Shown here: piece after piece, positions 10,769 to 22,236 of the stretch
How the letters are laid out: each line of letters starts with the position of its first letter
Numbering within the stretch: position 1 is the first letter of the stretch
DNA from: Anaeramoeba ignava
Lineage: Eukaryota > Metamonada > Anaeramoebidae
Assembly: GCA_028826165.1 (NCBI GenBank)
Contig: JAPDFW010000056.1
Location: 330,001-394,000 of the forward strand
Reading direction: 5' to 3'
DNA: 64,000 nucleotides
Notes under the pieces: generated by a model
The model's database searches: none
The model's input: the letters and a program-made list of their open reading frames with translations, nothing else
Told to the model about the DNA's origin: nothing
Program-made: the position numbers and the translations under genes

Positions 10769-13700
10769 ATGGAAGATAAATTTATTCAAATAATTTTACA
10801 AAATGAAATTGAAAAAGCAAAAGAAATTTTACAAAACCAAATCAACTTAGAATATCATTCTAATTATTTAAATGAACAAGGAGACAGTCAATTTACAGCT
10901 CTTCATATTTGTGCAGAAAAAGGATTTTTTAAAATGGTTCAAATATTAATTCAATCAGGTTCAAAGATTAATTCACAAACAAAAAACTTAAATACAAGTC
11001 TCCATTTGGCTTGTATAAATAATCATGTCGATATTGCTTTATATCTACTTGAAAATCAAGCTGATTATATGATTGAAAATAATTTTAATCAACTTCCTAT
11101 TCATATTGCATCTTTATTGGGTCAACGACAAATTATTAAATTTTTACTTAATCAAGAAAAAGCAAATCAAATGATTCGTTCTATAGATTTTACTGGGTAT
11201 TTCGATAATTTTATTTGATTTAAATTTGATATAAAATTGATATAAAATTGATTTAAAATTGATTTAAAATTGATATAAAATTGATTTAAAATTGATATAA
11301 AATTGATTTAAATTTGATTTAAATTTGATTTAAAATTGATTTAAATTTGATTTAATATTGATTTAAATTTGATTTAAAATTGATTTAAAATTGATTTAAA
11401 ATTGATTTAAAATTGATTTAAAATTGATTTAAAATTGATTTAAAATTGATTTAAAATTGATTTAAAATTGATTTAAAATTGATTTAAAATTGATTTAAAA
11501 TTGATTTAATTTTAAAATTGATTTAAAATTGATTTAAAATTGATTTAAATTTGATTTAAAATTGATTTAAAATTGATTTAAAATTGATTTAAAATTGATT
11601 TAAAATTGATTTAAAATTGATTTAAAATTGATTTAAAATTGATTTAAAATTGATTTAAAATTGATATAAAATTGATTTAAATTTGATTTAAAATTGATTT
11701 AAAATTGATATAAATTTGATTTAAAATTGATATAAATTTGATTTAAAATTGATTTAAATTTGATTTAATATTGATTTAAATTTGATTTAAAATTGATTTA
11801 AATTTGATTTAAAATTGATTTATTGATTTAAAATTGATTTAAAATTGATTTAAATTTGATATAAAATTGATTTAAAATTGATTTAAAATTGATTTAAAAT
11901 TGATTTAAAATTGATTTAAAATTGATTTAAAATTGATTTAAAATTGATTTAAAATTGATTTAAAATTGATTTAAAATTGATTTAAAATTGATTTAAATTT
12001 GATTTAAAATTGATTTAAAATTGATTTAAATTTGATTTAAATTTGATTTAAATTTGATTTAAATTTGATTTAAATTTGATTTAAAATTGATTTAAATTTG
12101 ATTTAAATTTGATTTAAATTTGATTTAAAATTGATTTAAATTTGATTTAAATTTGATTTAAATTTGATTTAAATTTGATTTAAATTTGATTTAAAATTGA
12201 TTTAAAATTGATTTAAAATTGATTTAAATTTGATTTGATTTAAATTTGATTTAAAATTGATTTAAAATTGATTTAAAATTGATTTAAATTTGATTTAAAA
12301 TTGATTTAAAATTGATTTAAAATTGATTTTAAAATTGATTTAAAATTGATTTAAATTTGATTTGATTTAAATTTGATTTAATTTGATTTAAATTTAAATT
12401 TGATTTATTTAAAATTAATTTAAAATTGATTTAAATTTGATTTAAATTTGATTTAAAATTGATTGATTTAAAATTGATTTAAATTTGATTTAAAATTGAT
12501 TTGTAAAATTGATTTAAAATTGATTTAAAATTAAATTTGATTTAATTTGATTTAAAATTGATTTAAAATTGATTTTGATTTAAAATTGAATTAAATTTGA
12601 TTTAAAATTGATTTAAAATTGATTTAAAATTGATTTGAAATTGATTTAAAATTGATTTAAAATTGATTTAAAATTGATTTAAAATTGATTTAAAATTGAT
12701 TTAAAATTGATTTAAAATTGATTTAAAATTGATTTAAAATTGATTTAAAATTGATTTAAAATTGATTTAAAATTGATTTAAAATTGATTTAAAATTGATT
12801 TAAAATTGATTTAAAATTGATTTAAAATTGATTTAAATTTGATTTAAAATTGATTTAAAATTGATTTAAAATTGATTTAAAATTGATTTAAAATTGATTT
12901 AAAATTGATTTAAATTTGATTTAAAATTGATTTAAAATTGATTTAAAAATTGATTTAAAATTGATTTAAATTAATTTAAAATTGATTTAAAATTGATTTA
13001 AAATTGATTTAAAATTGATTTAAATTTGATTTAATTTTGATTTAAAATTGATTTAAATTTGATTTAAAATTGATTTAATATTGATTTAAAATTGATTTAA
13101 TATTGATTTAAAATTGATTTAATTTTGATTTATATTTGATTTAAACAATAATTATCTAGGATGACTCCACTTACATTAGCATCAAACTCAAACAAAAAAA
13201 AATCAATTCAAGAAATTTTAAACGTTTTCCCAACAATTGTTAATGAATTTGATGGGGTTGGATGGGCACCAATTCATTACTCAACAAATGGATGTGGATA
13301 TAGTTGCACAAAGGAGATTCTTAGTAGAGATGGATCTCCAAATTTAGTATCAATAGATTATTATCAACCCTCACATCTTGCAGTTAAGAAAAAATGGATA
13401 AAAGGGTTAGATTTGTTATTTAGATATGGAGCTGATTTAAATACTATTTTTGATAACAAATCATCTTTGGCTCATCTCGCAGCAGAAAATGAGGATTATC
13501 AAATATTGGAATTTCTTATTGATCACAAAGTTAATCTCGAAATAAAAGTTTTGAATGGAGAAACCCCGCTCCACATCTCAGCAAAACATGGGGATTTCAA
13601 ATCTATAGAATTACTTCTCAAATCAAATCCTGATTTAGTTAATATTCCAGACCATATTGGACAAACACCTTTATTTTCAGCAATTTATTCAGGATGTTTT

Positions 13701-14477
13701 GAATGTGTTCAAATTTTAATTTATAAAAATGCAAATTTTCGAAGACATGATTTTGATAAATGGATGCCTATTCATTTGGCAGTAATGAAAAAAGATTTGA
13801 GGATTTTGGAATTGATTATAAACAAGGATTCATCGCAAATCCACAAGAAAACGTCTCAAGGAATAACTCCACTTCATTTGGCATGTCATAATGGAAATTT
13901 AGAGGCAATTAAAATGTTAATTACACAAGGAGCCCAATTTAATATCACTTCCAAAAATGGATGGAATGAATTGTGTTATGCGATAGATTTTGGTGATTTG
14001 TCAATAGTTCAGTTTTTACTTGATTTAGGTGTTGACAAGGATATTCATTTTGGATCTGAAAAAGAAACTCTTCTTCATTTTGCTGCAAGAAAAGGAAAAT
14101 TGGAAAGTCTTAATAAATTGTTATCAATAGGAAATAATCCAAATGAATTGAATGATTTAAAACAATCACCACTTCATGTTGCAGTTATTCACAGAAAAAT
14201 TGAATGTGTTGAACTTCTTTTGAAATATGGAGTTGATCAAAATTGTCAAGATATTAATGGAAATACATCACTTCATTTTGTAGTTTTATATCATAATTCA
14301 AATGAAGATTATACAAAAAGCTTGCGTATTGGACCCAAATTAATGAAGTTAGATAATAATAATAATAATCAAATTCAAATTGAAAATCAAAATCAAAATG
14401 AAAATCAAATTCAAATTCAAAATCAAAATCAAAATCAAATTCAAATTCAAAATAATAATAATAATAATCAAATTCAA

Positions 14478-14540
<63 letters not shown>

Positions 14541-16829
14541 CAAATTCAAAATGAAATTCAAATTGAAAATCAAAATCAAATTCAAAATGAAAATCAAATT
14601 CAAAATCAAAATGAAAATCAAAATCAAAATCAAAATAAAAATCAAAATCAAAATCAAATTCAAAATAAAAATCAAATTCAAAATAATAATAATCAAATTC
14701 AAAATAATAATAATCAAATTCAAAATAATAATATTCAAAATCAAAATCAAAATAATAATCAAATTCAAAATAATAATAATCAAATTCAAAATCAAATTCA
14801 AAATCAAATTCAAATTGAAGATGACAATAATAATAATAATGAAGAAATCAAATATAAAAGTCTCAGATTAATTCATCTTCTTTTAGCCTTTAATTCAGAC
14901 CTAAAAATCAAAAATTTTTCTATCCCTTCTCATACACCTCAATCTTTGGCTTTCGAAAAGGGATTTTCTCAAATTGAAATACTTTTAGATCCGGAGATGA
15001 AAATATTTTTCAAAGGAGATAATAAAATTCATCAAAAAAACACAGCCTCTATTCAACAAATTCTATATCACAGCTCAAAATTCTACTACAAAATTTATTC
15101 ATCTTTAGTTGATTTGAAAAGCAAATTCAAAAATCAAAAACAAGGACAAAATATAACAATCAAAACAAACAAAATGGCTAAAATACAAACATACTTCGAT
15201 CAAAACCCAACAGAAAAAATAAGAACATTGTTTAATTTTAATTTAAAACAAATTAACAATATCAAGGCTCTATACATTTTATTCGCTATCATGGAAGAGA
15301 TTTTTTCAAATGAAAGAAATTTGAAACGAATCAATGAGGAAAATTACCAAATTTTTTATTATGGACTAAAGAATATCCTGGTTCAAAAAGTCGGGAATAT
15401 CCAGATTCTCAAGATATTGATTCTTGAATTTGGATTTCATATGTCAATTTATCATTTCCTCTATTTATTTCGTATTTCAGAACGAAAAATGCAACAATCA
15501 CGGGGTGCTATTCCAAAACTAAACAATTCCAATATAGAATTGAACGATAAAAAATCAAGCAATCAAGAAAACGCAATGCAAGTTGATCATTTCCCGTTGA
15601 AAAAGGAATCAGTTTTTTTGCTTTGGTTTGACTGGAAAAATAATTACAAAAGCATTGTCAACCTAGTTTATGAAAAGCATCCCCAAATCACATTTAAATT
15701 GTTTAATTCTGATTCACAATCAACTCCTGGTTTATATGAAAGTGAGATTTACAAAGTTCTTCAATCAAAATCCAGATTGAAAACAAGAATAATTTGTGGA
15801 GAAGAGTCTTTACTTCCTTTGTCATTATTAATTTGCCAAAATAAGAAGACTTTCAAAATACCGCTTCTTGTTTACAGTGATAGTATCAGAATGAAAAAAG
15901 AAATCATATCCAAGAAATACCGAAATATATGGATTACTTCAAGTGAAAATGTGGTTTTTCTGTTTGCAAATTTTATTCAACATTTCGGAAAATTTTTCCA
16001 TGATTCCCAACAAAAAACACAATTTCAAAACCATTTGGATTCAGTTATTGATTATTTGACCACAAACACAAGTAAATTGAAGTCTCTTAATAATTTCCAT
16101 CTTCGAAACAAACTCGAAATTATATCTCAAAAATTTTCTCAGTTAAATCCCCAAGAATACAAAACAATGTTTGCGCCTCTTTCAATAACTGATTCGCTTC
16201 TTGAGCTCAAAAAAGATATTCTAGATATTAGTCGTTCAGGAAATGTAACTCCACTTTTCAATTCTTATCAAAACTTGGTTCAATTGATTTATTCTCAAGT
16301 AAATATTCAAATTGAAGATTTTTTAGTTCTGTATCACATTCCGGAAAATTTTAGTCCCAATATTAAGAGCCGATCAATTCTTTGGCTGGATATCCCAAAC
16401 TCAAAAATGGTCTCAATCGAAAATGAAGCAAAAAAATTTGGGATTCAAATTATATTTCCTCCTGTAAAGTCTGAAATAATTTCGGTTCCTTTACAAATTG
16501 ATCTTGATTTAAAAAGTCGCACAAAAACAAATCCTCATAGAAATTGTCGCCAAAGAACCCGCAAAACAATTGATCTAGCCAAATCAATACCGTTGATAAA
16601 TCAATTCATGAAAGAAAATTTGGTAAAAGATGGATTTTCTGTTCGAATGATTTCAAGTCATTTAGAAATAAAGAAATTCTTTCCTTTTCTTCAGAATTTA
16701 AAATTCCAAATTCCCTTTTTAATTTATTGTGATCCTCAACAATATCAAGAAGATTTATCATTTATAGAAAAGGAAAAAATTTGGATAACAGAAGATTTTA
16801 AGATTGTGAAATTATTTGTTTTGTTTTAA
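10769..16829 (+). CDS. Ankyrin-repeat protein with duplicated C-terminal alpha/beta domain
   Basis: Exons 10769-11196 and 13160-16829, joined in phase (GG|G), give 1,365 residues. About twelve or more ankyrin repeats (for example TALHICAEKG, TPLHISAKHGD, TPLHLACHNG, SPLHVAVIH) occupy residues 30-530. A 165-residue Asn/Gln/Ile tract (nt 14356-14830), encoded by AAT and CAAATT/CAAAAT units, follows. Residues about 700-950 form a helical region of unknown family. The C-terminus has two related segments, about 955-1080 and 1213-1365, each with LLWFD or ILWLD at the start, then IPLLVYSD or IPFLIYCD, and IWIT near the end. This spacing resembles a receiver or TIR-like alpha/beta fold, but I recognise no named family. 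Ankyrin repeats imply a scaffold role; function is otherwise unknown. Confidence 0.88.
11197..13159 (+). repeat. Ankyrin-gene intron: 11-bp ATTGATTTAAA satellite
   Basis: A 1,963-nt intron starting GTATTTCGATAAT and ending AATTATCTAG. It holds well over 150 copies of an 11-mer, ATTGATTTAAA, with A/T substitutions and a few indels around 12360-12590. It is AG-free until the acceptor. It interrupts an ankyrin repeat at the TG|MTPL hairpin. Confidence 0.93.
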
Positions 16830-17059
16830 ATAGAAATAAATTATTAATTATTTTCTAACTTTTTAATCTTTTTTAAAATAAAAATAAATTATTAAGGAAT
16901 TGTTTTTGTTTTTTATTCTGAAATGAAGGAAATAAAAAATTAATTATCGTTCCACTTTTTTAATCTTTTTTTTAATCTTTTTTTTAATCTTTTTTTTAAT
17001 CCTTTTTTTAATCTTTTTTTTAATCTTTTTCTTAATCTTTTTCTTTTGAAAATTAAAAA
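16830..17059. repeat. Intergenic T-rich repeats between convergent genes
   Basis: This 230-base gap lies between the ankyrin gene and the first MCW gene, which face each other. Positions 16958-17045 hold about six copies of a TTTTTTTAATCTT step. Much of 16850-17059 recurs almost identically at 17868-18012, downstream of the next MCW gene, so it belongs to the duplicated unit. No gene is seen. Confidence 0.75.
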
Positions 17060-17716
17060 TTAATTCTCTTTTTTTTCTTTTTGTTTTTTTTCAGGGAAAA
17101 ATCTTCCAAAAATAAAAGGATCAAAAAGAAGTAAAATAGAACAAAAAGTAGCACTAAAACACCAATTAGAACCGAAAGCATCAGTATATAAAGTACTATA
17201 AAGCCAAACACCAGAAATAAAAGCAATATAAGAAAGACCAGCAATAAAGGGTTTCATAAACAAACAAGTCCACATAATCCCAATCAGAAACAAGGATCTG
17301 TCTAGAATAGAGATTTCTCTTCCAAACCATAAAATATGACCTTGAGGAGTTAAAGTGGAACAACTTTCAGTTGGAATCAAAACTCTGATGGCAAAAAGAA
17401 AATTCAAAATATAATAAGATTTCTTCATGAAATTATCAACTAATGCAGGAACTATTACTGCTACTATTAATTCAGCTGCAAGAATCCATCGAATAACATA
17501 TTTTGATAATATTTTATTTGTTGATGTGCATGCTTCTATACCAACTGTTTTTTGTTCATACCATAAAATTGCATCAGGAAATTGCATTAAGGAAAAGGTT
17601 AATATAAATGCTCCTTGCCATCTATCTCGATAAGATGCTTTTCGGATAATCGCATATAATCCTATAATTACCCCCCATGATCCCATTATTAATGAACTTT
17701 CTAAACTCCAACACAT
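17060..17716 (-). CDS. MCW-family polytopic membrane protein, copy 1
   Basis: A 218-residue intronless protein with about five to six hydrophobic segments and almost no soluble domain. It opens with MCWSLESS and has MQFPDAILW near residue 45, two Cys around C-T-S-T-N, then TPQGHILWFG, and LYTDAFGSNWCF before the last membrane segment; the tail is Lys/Glu rich. I associate this pattern (MCW start, aromatic-W, GH-W, GS-WC) with uncharacterised membrane proteins known from protists, algae and giant DNA viruses, from memory and unverified. No enzyme motif is seen. The ATG starting MCW is conserved in all four copies, which fixes the start. It is about 953 bp from copy 2 and nearly identical to it. 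Confidence 0.85.
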   Translation of the reverse strand: MCWSLESSLIMGSWGVIIGLYAIIRKASYRDRWQGAFILTFSLMQFPDAILWYEQKTVGIEACTSTNKILSKYVIRWILAAELIVAVIVPALVDNFMKKSYYILNFLFAIRVLIPTESCSTLTPQGHILWFGREISILDRSLFLIGIMWTCLFMKPFIAGLSYIAFISGVWLYSTLYTDAFGSNWCFSATFCSILLLFDPFIFGRFFPEKKQKEKKEN

Positions 17717-18012
17717 TTTTAATTTGATTTGATTTGATTTGATTTTTATTCTTTAAAAAATGAAAAATCAATTTTTTTTTAATTAGATTATTATTTAAAA
17801 AAAAAAGCAAAAACTATTTTTCGACTTTTTAATCTTTTTTTAAATTTTTCTTCTTTTTCTAACTTTTTTAAAATAAAAATAAATTATTAAGGAATTGTTT
17901 TTGTTTTTTATTCTGAAATGAAGGAAATAAAAAATTAATTATTAATTATCGTTCCACTTTTTTAATCTTTTTTTAATCTTTTTTTTAATCTTTTTCTTTT
18001 GAAAATTAAAAA

Positions 18013-18669
18013 TTAATTCTCTTTTTTTTCTTTTTGTTTTTTTTCAGGGAAAAATCTTCCAAAAATAAAAGGATCAAAAAGAAGTAAAATAGAACAAAAA
18101 GTAGCACTAAAACACCAATTAGAACCGAAAGCATCAGTATACAAAGTACTATAAAGCCAAACACCAGAAATAAAAGCAATATAAGAAAGACCAGCAATAA
18201 AGGGTTTCATAAACAAACAAGGCCACATAATCCCAATCAGAAACAAAACACGCAAACTGATTCTAATTTCAATTCCAAACCATAAAATATGACCTTGAGG
18301 AGTTAAAGTGGAACAACCTTGAGTTGGAATCATCATTCCCAAAGCATAAAGAAAATTCAAAATATAATAAGATTTCTTCATGAAATTATCAACTAATGCA
18401 GGAGCAATAACTGCTACTATTAATTCAGCTGCAAGAATCCAATGAATAACATATTTTGATAATATTTTATTTGTTGATGTGCATGCTGCTATCCCAACTG
18501 TTTTTTGTTCATACCATAAAATTGCATCAGGAAATTGCATTAAGGAAAATGTTAATATAAATGCTCCTTGCCATCTATCTCGATAAGATGCATTTCGAAT
18601 AATCGCATATAATCCTATAATTACCCCCCATGATCCCATTATTAATGAACTTTCTAAACTCCAACACAT
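18013..18669 (-). CDS. MCW-family polytopic membrane protein, copy 2
   Basis: A 218-residue paralogue of copy 1 with the same landmarks: MCWSLESS, MQFPDAILW, TPQGHILWFG, GSNWCF. It differs from copy 1 mainly around residues 115-145, the loop between the central membrane segments. An in-frame upstream ATG at 18729 would add 20 residues, but that stretch is A/T leader with no counterpart in the other copies, so I start at 18669. It sits between copies 1 and 3 with intergenic gaps of 296 and 167 bases. Role unknown. Confidence 0.85.
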   Translation of the reverse strand: MCWSLESSLIMGSWGVIIGLYAIIRNASYRDRWQGAFILTFSLMQFPDAILWYEQKTVGIAACTSTNKILSKYVIHWILAAELIVAVIAPALVDNFMKKSYYILNFLYALGMMIPTQGCSTLTPQGHILWFGIEIRISLRVLFLIGIMWPCLFMKPFIAGLSYIAFISGVWLYSTLYTDAFGSNWCFSATFCSILLLFDPFIFGRFFPEKKQKEKKEN

Positions 18670-18836
18670 TTTTAACTTAAATTGATTTGATTTGATTTTT
18701 AAAAAAAATGAAAAATCAATTTTAATCAAAAAAATTTTTAATTTAAATTTTATTTTTTTAATTAGATTATTTTTAAAAAAAAGAAAAAGAAAAATAAAAA
18801 ATTTAAATATTTCTTTCTTTTTTGAAAACTAAAAAA

Positions 18837-19499
18837 TTAATTCTTTCTTTTTTGTTCCACTTTTTGTTTTTTTTCAGGGAAAAATCTACCAAAAATAAAA
18901 GGATCAAAAAGAAGTAAAATAGAACAAAAAGTGGAAAGAAAGCACCAATTCGAACCAAAAGCATCAGTATATAAAGTACTATAAAGCCAAACACCAGAAA
19001 TCAAAGAAACATAAGAAAGACCAGCAATAAAGGGTTTCATAAACAACAAAGGCCAATCAACAGCAATCAAAAACAAGATGCTCCAATGCCATTTGATTTG
19101 AGTACCGAACCATAAAATATGGCCTTGGGGGGACAAAGTAGTACAACGTTCAAAAGGATTAGCGACTCTTATTGCGCCTAATATATTTGGTATATAATGA
19201 TATTTCTTCATAAAATTCCCCATCTTTCCTGCTGCTATCACCGCTGCTAATAATTCTGCTGAAAGTACTAAGTGGATGAAATATTTTGATGTGTACTTGT
19301 TTAAATTGGAACATGTTTCTAATCCGTTGATTTTGTGATCATACCAAAATACTGTATCTACAAATTGCATTGTTGATGTTATTAATAAAAACCATCCTGT
19401 CCATCGATCTCGATAGGATGCGTTCCGTATAATTGCATACGATGAAACTATTACTCCCCATGACCCCATTAATAATGAACTTTCGAAATTCCAACACAT
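18837..19499 (-). CDS. MCW-family polytopic membrane protein, copy 3
   Basis: A 220-residue, more divergent paralogue. It opens MCWNFESS, has MQFVDTVFWYDHK, the paired Cys in TCSNLN, SPQGHILWFG and the invariant LYTDAFGSNWCF block. The first half has diverged more than the C-terminal third, which is nearly identical in all copies. A (TTTTTCA)n run, 19514-19540 on the minus strand, lies directly upstream and the 143-bp satellite begins behind it. Membrane topology is inferred from hydrophobicity only. Confidence 0.85.
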   Translation of the reverse strand: MCWNFESSLLMGSWGVIVSSYAIIRNASYRDRWTGWFLLITSTMQFVDTVFWYDHKINGLETCSNLNKYTSKYFIHLVLSAELLAAVIAAGKMGNFMKKYHYIPNILGAIRVANPFERCTTLSPQGHILWFGTQIKWHWSILFLIAVDWPLLFMKPFIAGLSYVSLISGVWLYSTLYTDAFGSNWCFLSTFCSILLLFDPFIFGRFFPEKKQKVEQKRKN

Positions 19500-19513
19500 T
19501 TCTTACAAAAACC

Positions 19514-19540
19514 AAAAATGAAAAATGAAAAATGAAAAAT
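19514..19540 (-). promoter_or_regulatory. (TTTTTCA)n motif upstream of MCW copy 3
   Basis: On the minus strand this reads as three TTTTTCA steps ending about 15 bases before the ATG at 19499. It matches the motif before genes on both strands elsewhere in the window. Confidence 0.45.
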
Positions 19541-21225
19541 TTAAAAAAGAAAAAAAAGAAGATTATTTGAAATTAATTATAGATTTTGTTTTATTTATTA
19601 TTTTAAAAATGGAAATAAACTTATTAATTATTTAATCTTATTTTCAAAAATTCAATTTTATTAATAAAAAAAATTAAATAAAAATTTAAAAAAGAAAAAA
19701 AAGAAGATTATTTGAAATTAATTATAGATTTTGTTTTATTTATTATTTTAAAAATGGAAATAAACTTATTAATTATTTAATCTTATTTTCAAAATTTAAT
19801 TTTGTTAATAAAAAAAATTGAATAAAAATTTAAAAAAGAAAAAAAAGAAGATTATTTAAAATTAATTATAGATTTTGTTTGATTTATTATTTTAAAAATG
19901 GAAATAAACTTATTAATTATTTAATCTTATTTTCAAAAATTTAATTTTATTAATAAAAAAATTGAATAAAAATTTAATTTATTTTTAAAAAGAAAATAAT
20001 AAATTAATTATAGATTTTGTTTTATTTATTATTTTAAAAATGGAAATTAACTTATTAATTATTTAATCTTGTTTTTAAAAATTTAATTTTATTAATAAAA
20101 ATTGAATAAAAATTTAATTTATTTTTAAAAAGAAAATAATAAATTAATTATAGATTTTGTTTTATTTATTATTTTAAAAATGGAAATTAACTTATTAATT
20201 ATTTAATCTTGTTTTTAAAAATTTAATTTTATTAATAAAAATTGAATAAAAATTTAATTTATTTTTAAAAAGAAATAATAATAAATTAATTATAGATTTT
20301 GTTTTATTTATTATTTTAAAAATGAAAATAAACTTATTAATTATTTAATCTTATTTTCAAAAATTCAATTTTATTAATAAAAAAATTGAATAAAAATTTA
20401 AAAAAGAAAAAAAAAGAAGATTATTTAAAATTAATTATAGATTTTGTTTTATTTATTATTTTAAAAATGGAAATAAACTTATTAATTATTTAATCTTGTT
20501 TTCAAAAATTTAATTTTATTAATAAAAAAATTGAATAAAAATTTAATTTATTTTTAAAAAGAAATAATAATAAATTAATTATAGATTTTGTTTTATTTAT
20601 TATTTTAAAAATGAAAATAAACTTATTAATTATTTAATCTTATTTTCAAAAATTCAATTTTATTAATAAAAAAATTGAATAAAAATTTAAAAAAGAAAAA
20701 AAAGAAGATTATTTAAAATTAATTATAGATTTTGTTTTATTTATTATTTTAAAAATGGAAATAAACTTATTAATTATTTAATCTTGTTTTCAAAAATTTA
20801 ATTTTATTAATAAAAATTGAATAAAAATTTAATTTATTTTTAAAAAGAAATAATAATAAATTAATTATAGATTTTGTTTTATTTATTATTTTAAAAATGG
20901 AAATAAACTTATTAATTATTTAATCTTGTTTTCAAAAATTTTGTTTTGTTAATAAAAAAATTGAATAAAAATTTAATTTATTTTTTAAAAATAAATAAAA
21001 TAAATTAATTATAGATTTTGTTTTATTTATTATTTTAAAAATGGAAATAAACTTATTAATTATTTAATCTTATTTTCAAAAATTTAATTTTATTAATAAA
21101 AATGAATAAAAATTTAAAAAAGAAAAAAAAGAAGATTATTTAAAATTAATTATAGATTTTGTTTTATTTATTATTTTAAAAATGGAAATAAACTTATTAA
21201 TTATTTAATCTTGTTTTTAAAAATT
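19540..21225. repeat. Satellite of twelve ~140-146-bp units
   Basis: The marker ATTATAGATTTTGTTT starts near 19576, 19722, 19865, 20007, 20147, 20288, 20434, 20578, 20722, 20864, 21008 and 21148, giving spacings of 140-146. Each unit also has TTAAAAATGGAAATAAACTT and a TTAATCTT block. Two subtypes occur: one with an AAAGAAGATTATTTGAAATT spacer, one with TTTATTTTTAAAAAGAAA. No coding potential is seen. It separates MCW copies 3 and 4. Confidence 0.92.
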
Positions 21226-21320
21226 TTGTTTTGATTTAAAATTTTGTTTTGATTTAAAATTTTGTTTTGATTTAAAATTCTTTTTTGATTTAAAATTCTG
21301 TTTTGATATAAAATTCTGCG
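21226..21320. repeat. Short 18-bp repeat next to the satellite
   Basis: Five copies of GATTTAAAATTTTGTTTT with minor changes lie between the satellite and the 3' end of MCW copy 4. Confidence 0.8.
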
Positions 21321-21328
21321 TTTATTTT

Positions 21329-21985
21329 TTATTTATTCTTTTTTTGTTCCACTTTTTTTTCAGGGAAAAATCTTCCAAAAAGAAAAGGATCAAAAAGAAG
21401 TAAAATAGCAGTAAAAGCAGAAAGAAAGCACCAATTCGAACCGAAAGCATCAGTATACAAAGTACTATAAAGCCAAACACCAGAAATAAAAGCAATATAA
21501 GAAAGACCAGCAATAAAGGGTTTCATAAACAAACAAGGCCAAACAACACCAATCAAAAAAAGGGAGCTATAAAAAGTCTTTATGTTCACACCGAACCAGA
21601 GAAGATGGCCTTGGGGAGATAAGCTAGAGCAGCCTTCAGAAGTGAAAGAAACACGAATAGCGCCGAGTATATTTGGGATATAGTAATATTTCTTCATAAA
21701 ATTTGCAACTATTCCAGGTGCAAATACTGCTACTAGTAATTCAGCTGAAAGAATCCAGAGAAGTAAGTATTTTGATGTGTAGTAGTTTAAATTGGAACAT
21801 GTTTCTAATCCATTTACACTGTGATCATACCATAAAATTGTATCTACAAATTGCATTAAACATGATGTTAATATAAACGGTCCTTGCCATCTATCTCGAT
21901 AAGATGCGTTTCGAAATATTGCGTATAAAGAAACGATTACACTCCATAATCCCATTATTAATGAACTTTCTAAACTCCAACACAT
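21329..21985 (-). CDS. MCW-family polytopic membrane protein, copy 4
   Basis: A 218-residue paralogue set apart from the other three by the satellite. It has MCWSLESS, MQFVDTILWYDHS, TCSNLN, SPQGHLLWFG and LYTDAFGSNWCF. Its first half resembles copy 3 and its N-terminus resembles copies 1 and 2, so gene conversion among the copies is likely. All four copies are intact, which argues for retained function. An A/G-rich leader follows to 22236 with no other gene visible. Confidence 0.85.
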   Translation of the reverse strand: MCWSLESSLIMGLWSVIVSLYAIFRNASYRDRWQGPFILTSCLMQFVDTILWYDHSVNGLETCSNLNYYTSKYLLLWILSAELLVAVFAPGIVANFMKKYYYIPNILGAIRVSFTSEGCSSLSPQGHLLWFGVNIKTFYSSLFLIGVVWPCLFMKPFIAGLSYIAFISGVWLYSTLYTDAFGSNWCFLSAFTAILLLFDPFLFGRFFPEKKVEQKKNK

Positions 21986-22236
21986 TTTTAACTTAAATTG
22001 ATTTTGATTATTTTTTTTTTAAAAAAAATGAAATTTCAATTTTAATCAAAAAAAAATATTTTTAAATTTAAATTTAAATTATTTTTTTAATTAGATTATT
22101 TTTTTTAAAAAAGAAGAAAAAGAAAAAAAGAAGAAGAAGAAAAGAAGAAAAAAGAAGAAGAAATTTCTGTTTTTGGCTTTTTCTCTTCATAAAAAAAAAA
22201 GAAGAAAGAGAAATTTATTCTTTTTCTTCAATCTTT

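Larger units (their letters stand above)
16850..18669. repeat. Recent tandem segmental duplication (gene plus flank, ~953 bp period)
   Basis: Stops of copies 1 and 2 are 953 bases apart. The coding regions, the T-rich downstream flank with its GTTTTTTATTCTGAAATG stretch, and the A/T-rich leader all recur with few differences. Divergence is concentrated in the loop encoded near 17300-17390 and 18240-18350, where several residues change together. Confidence 0.85.

Noticed and set aside
17427-17633. Plus-strand ORF opposite MCW copy 1
   Set aside because: Antisense shadow; the minus-strand frame is conserved in four paralogues.
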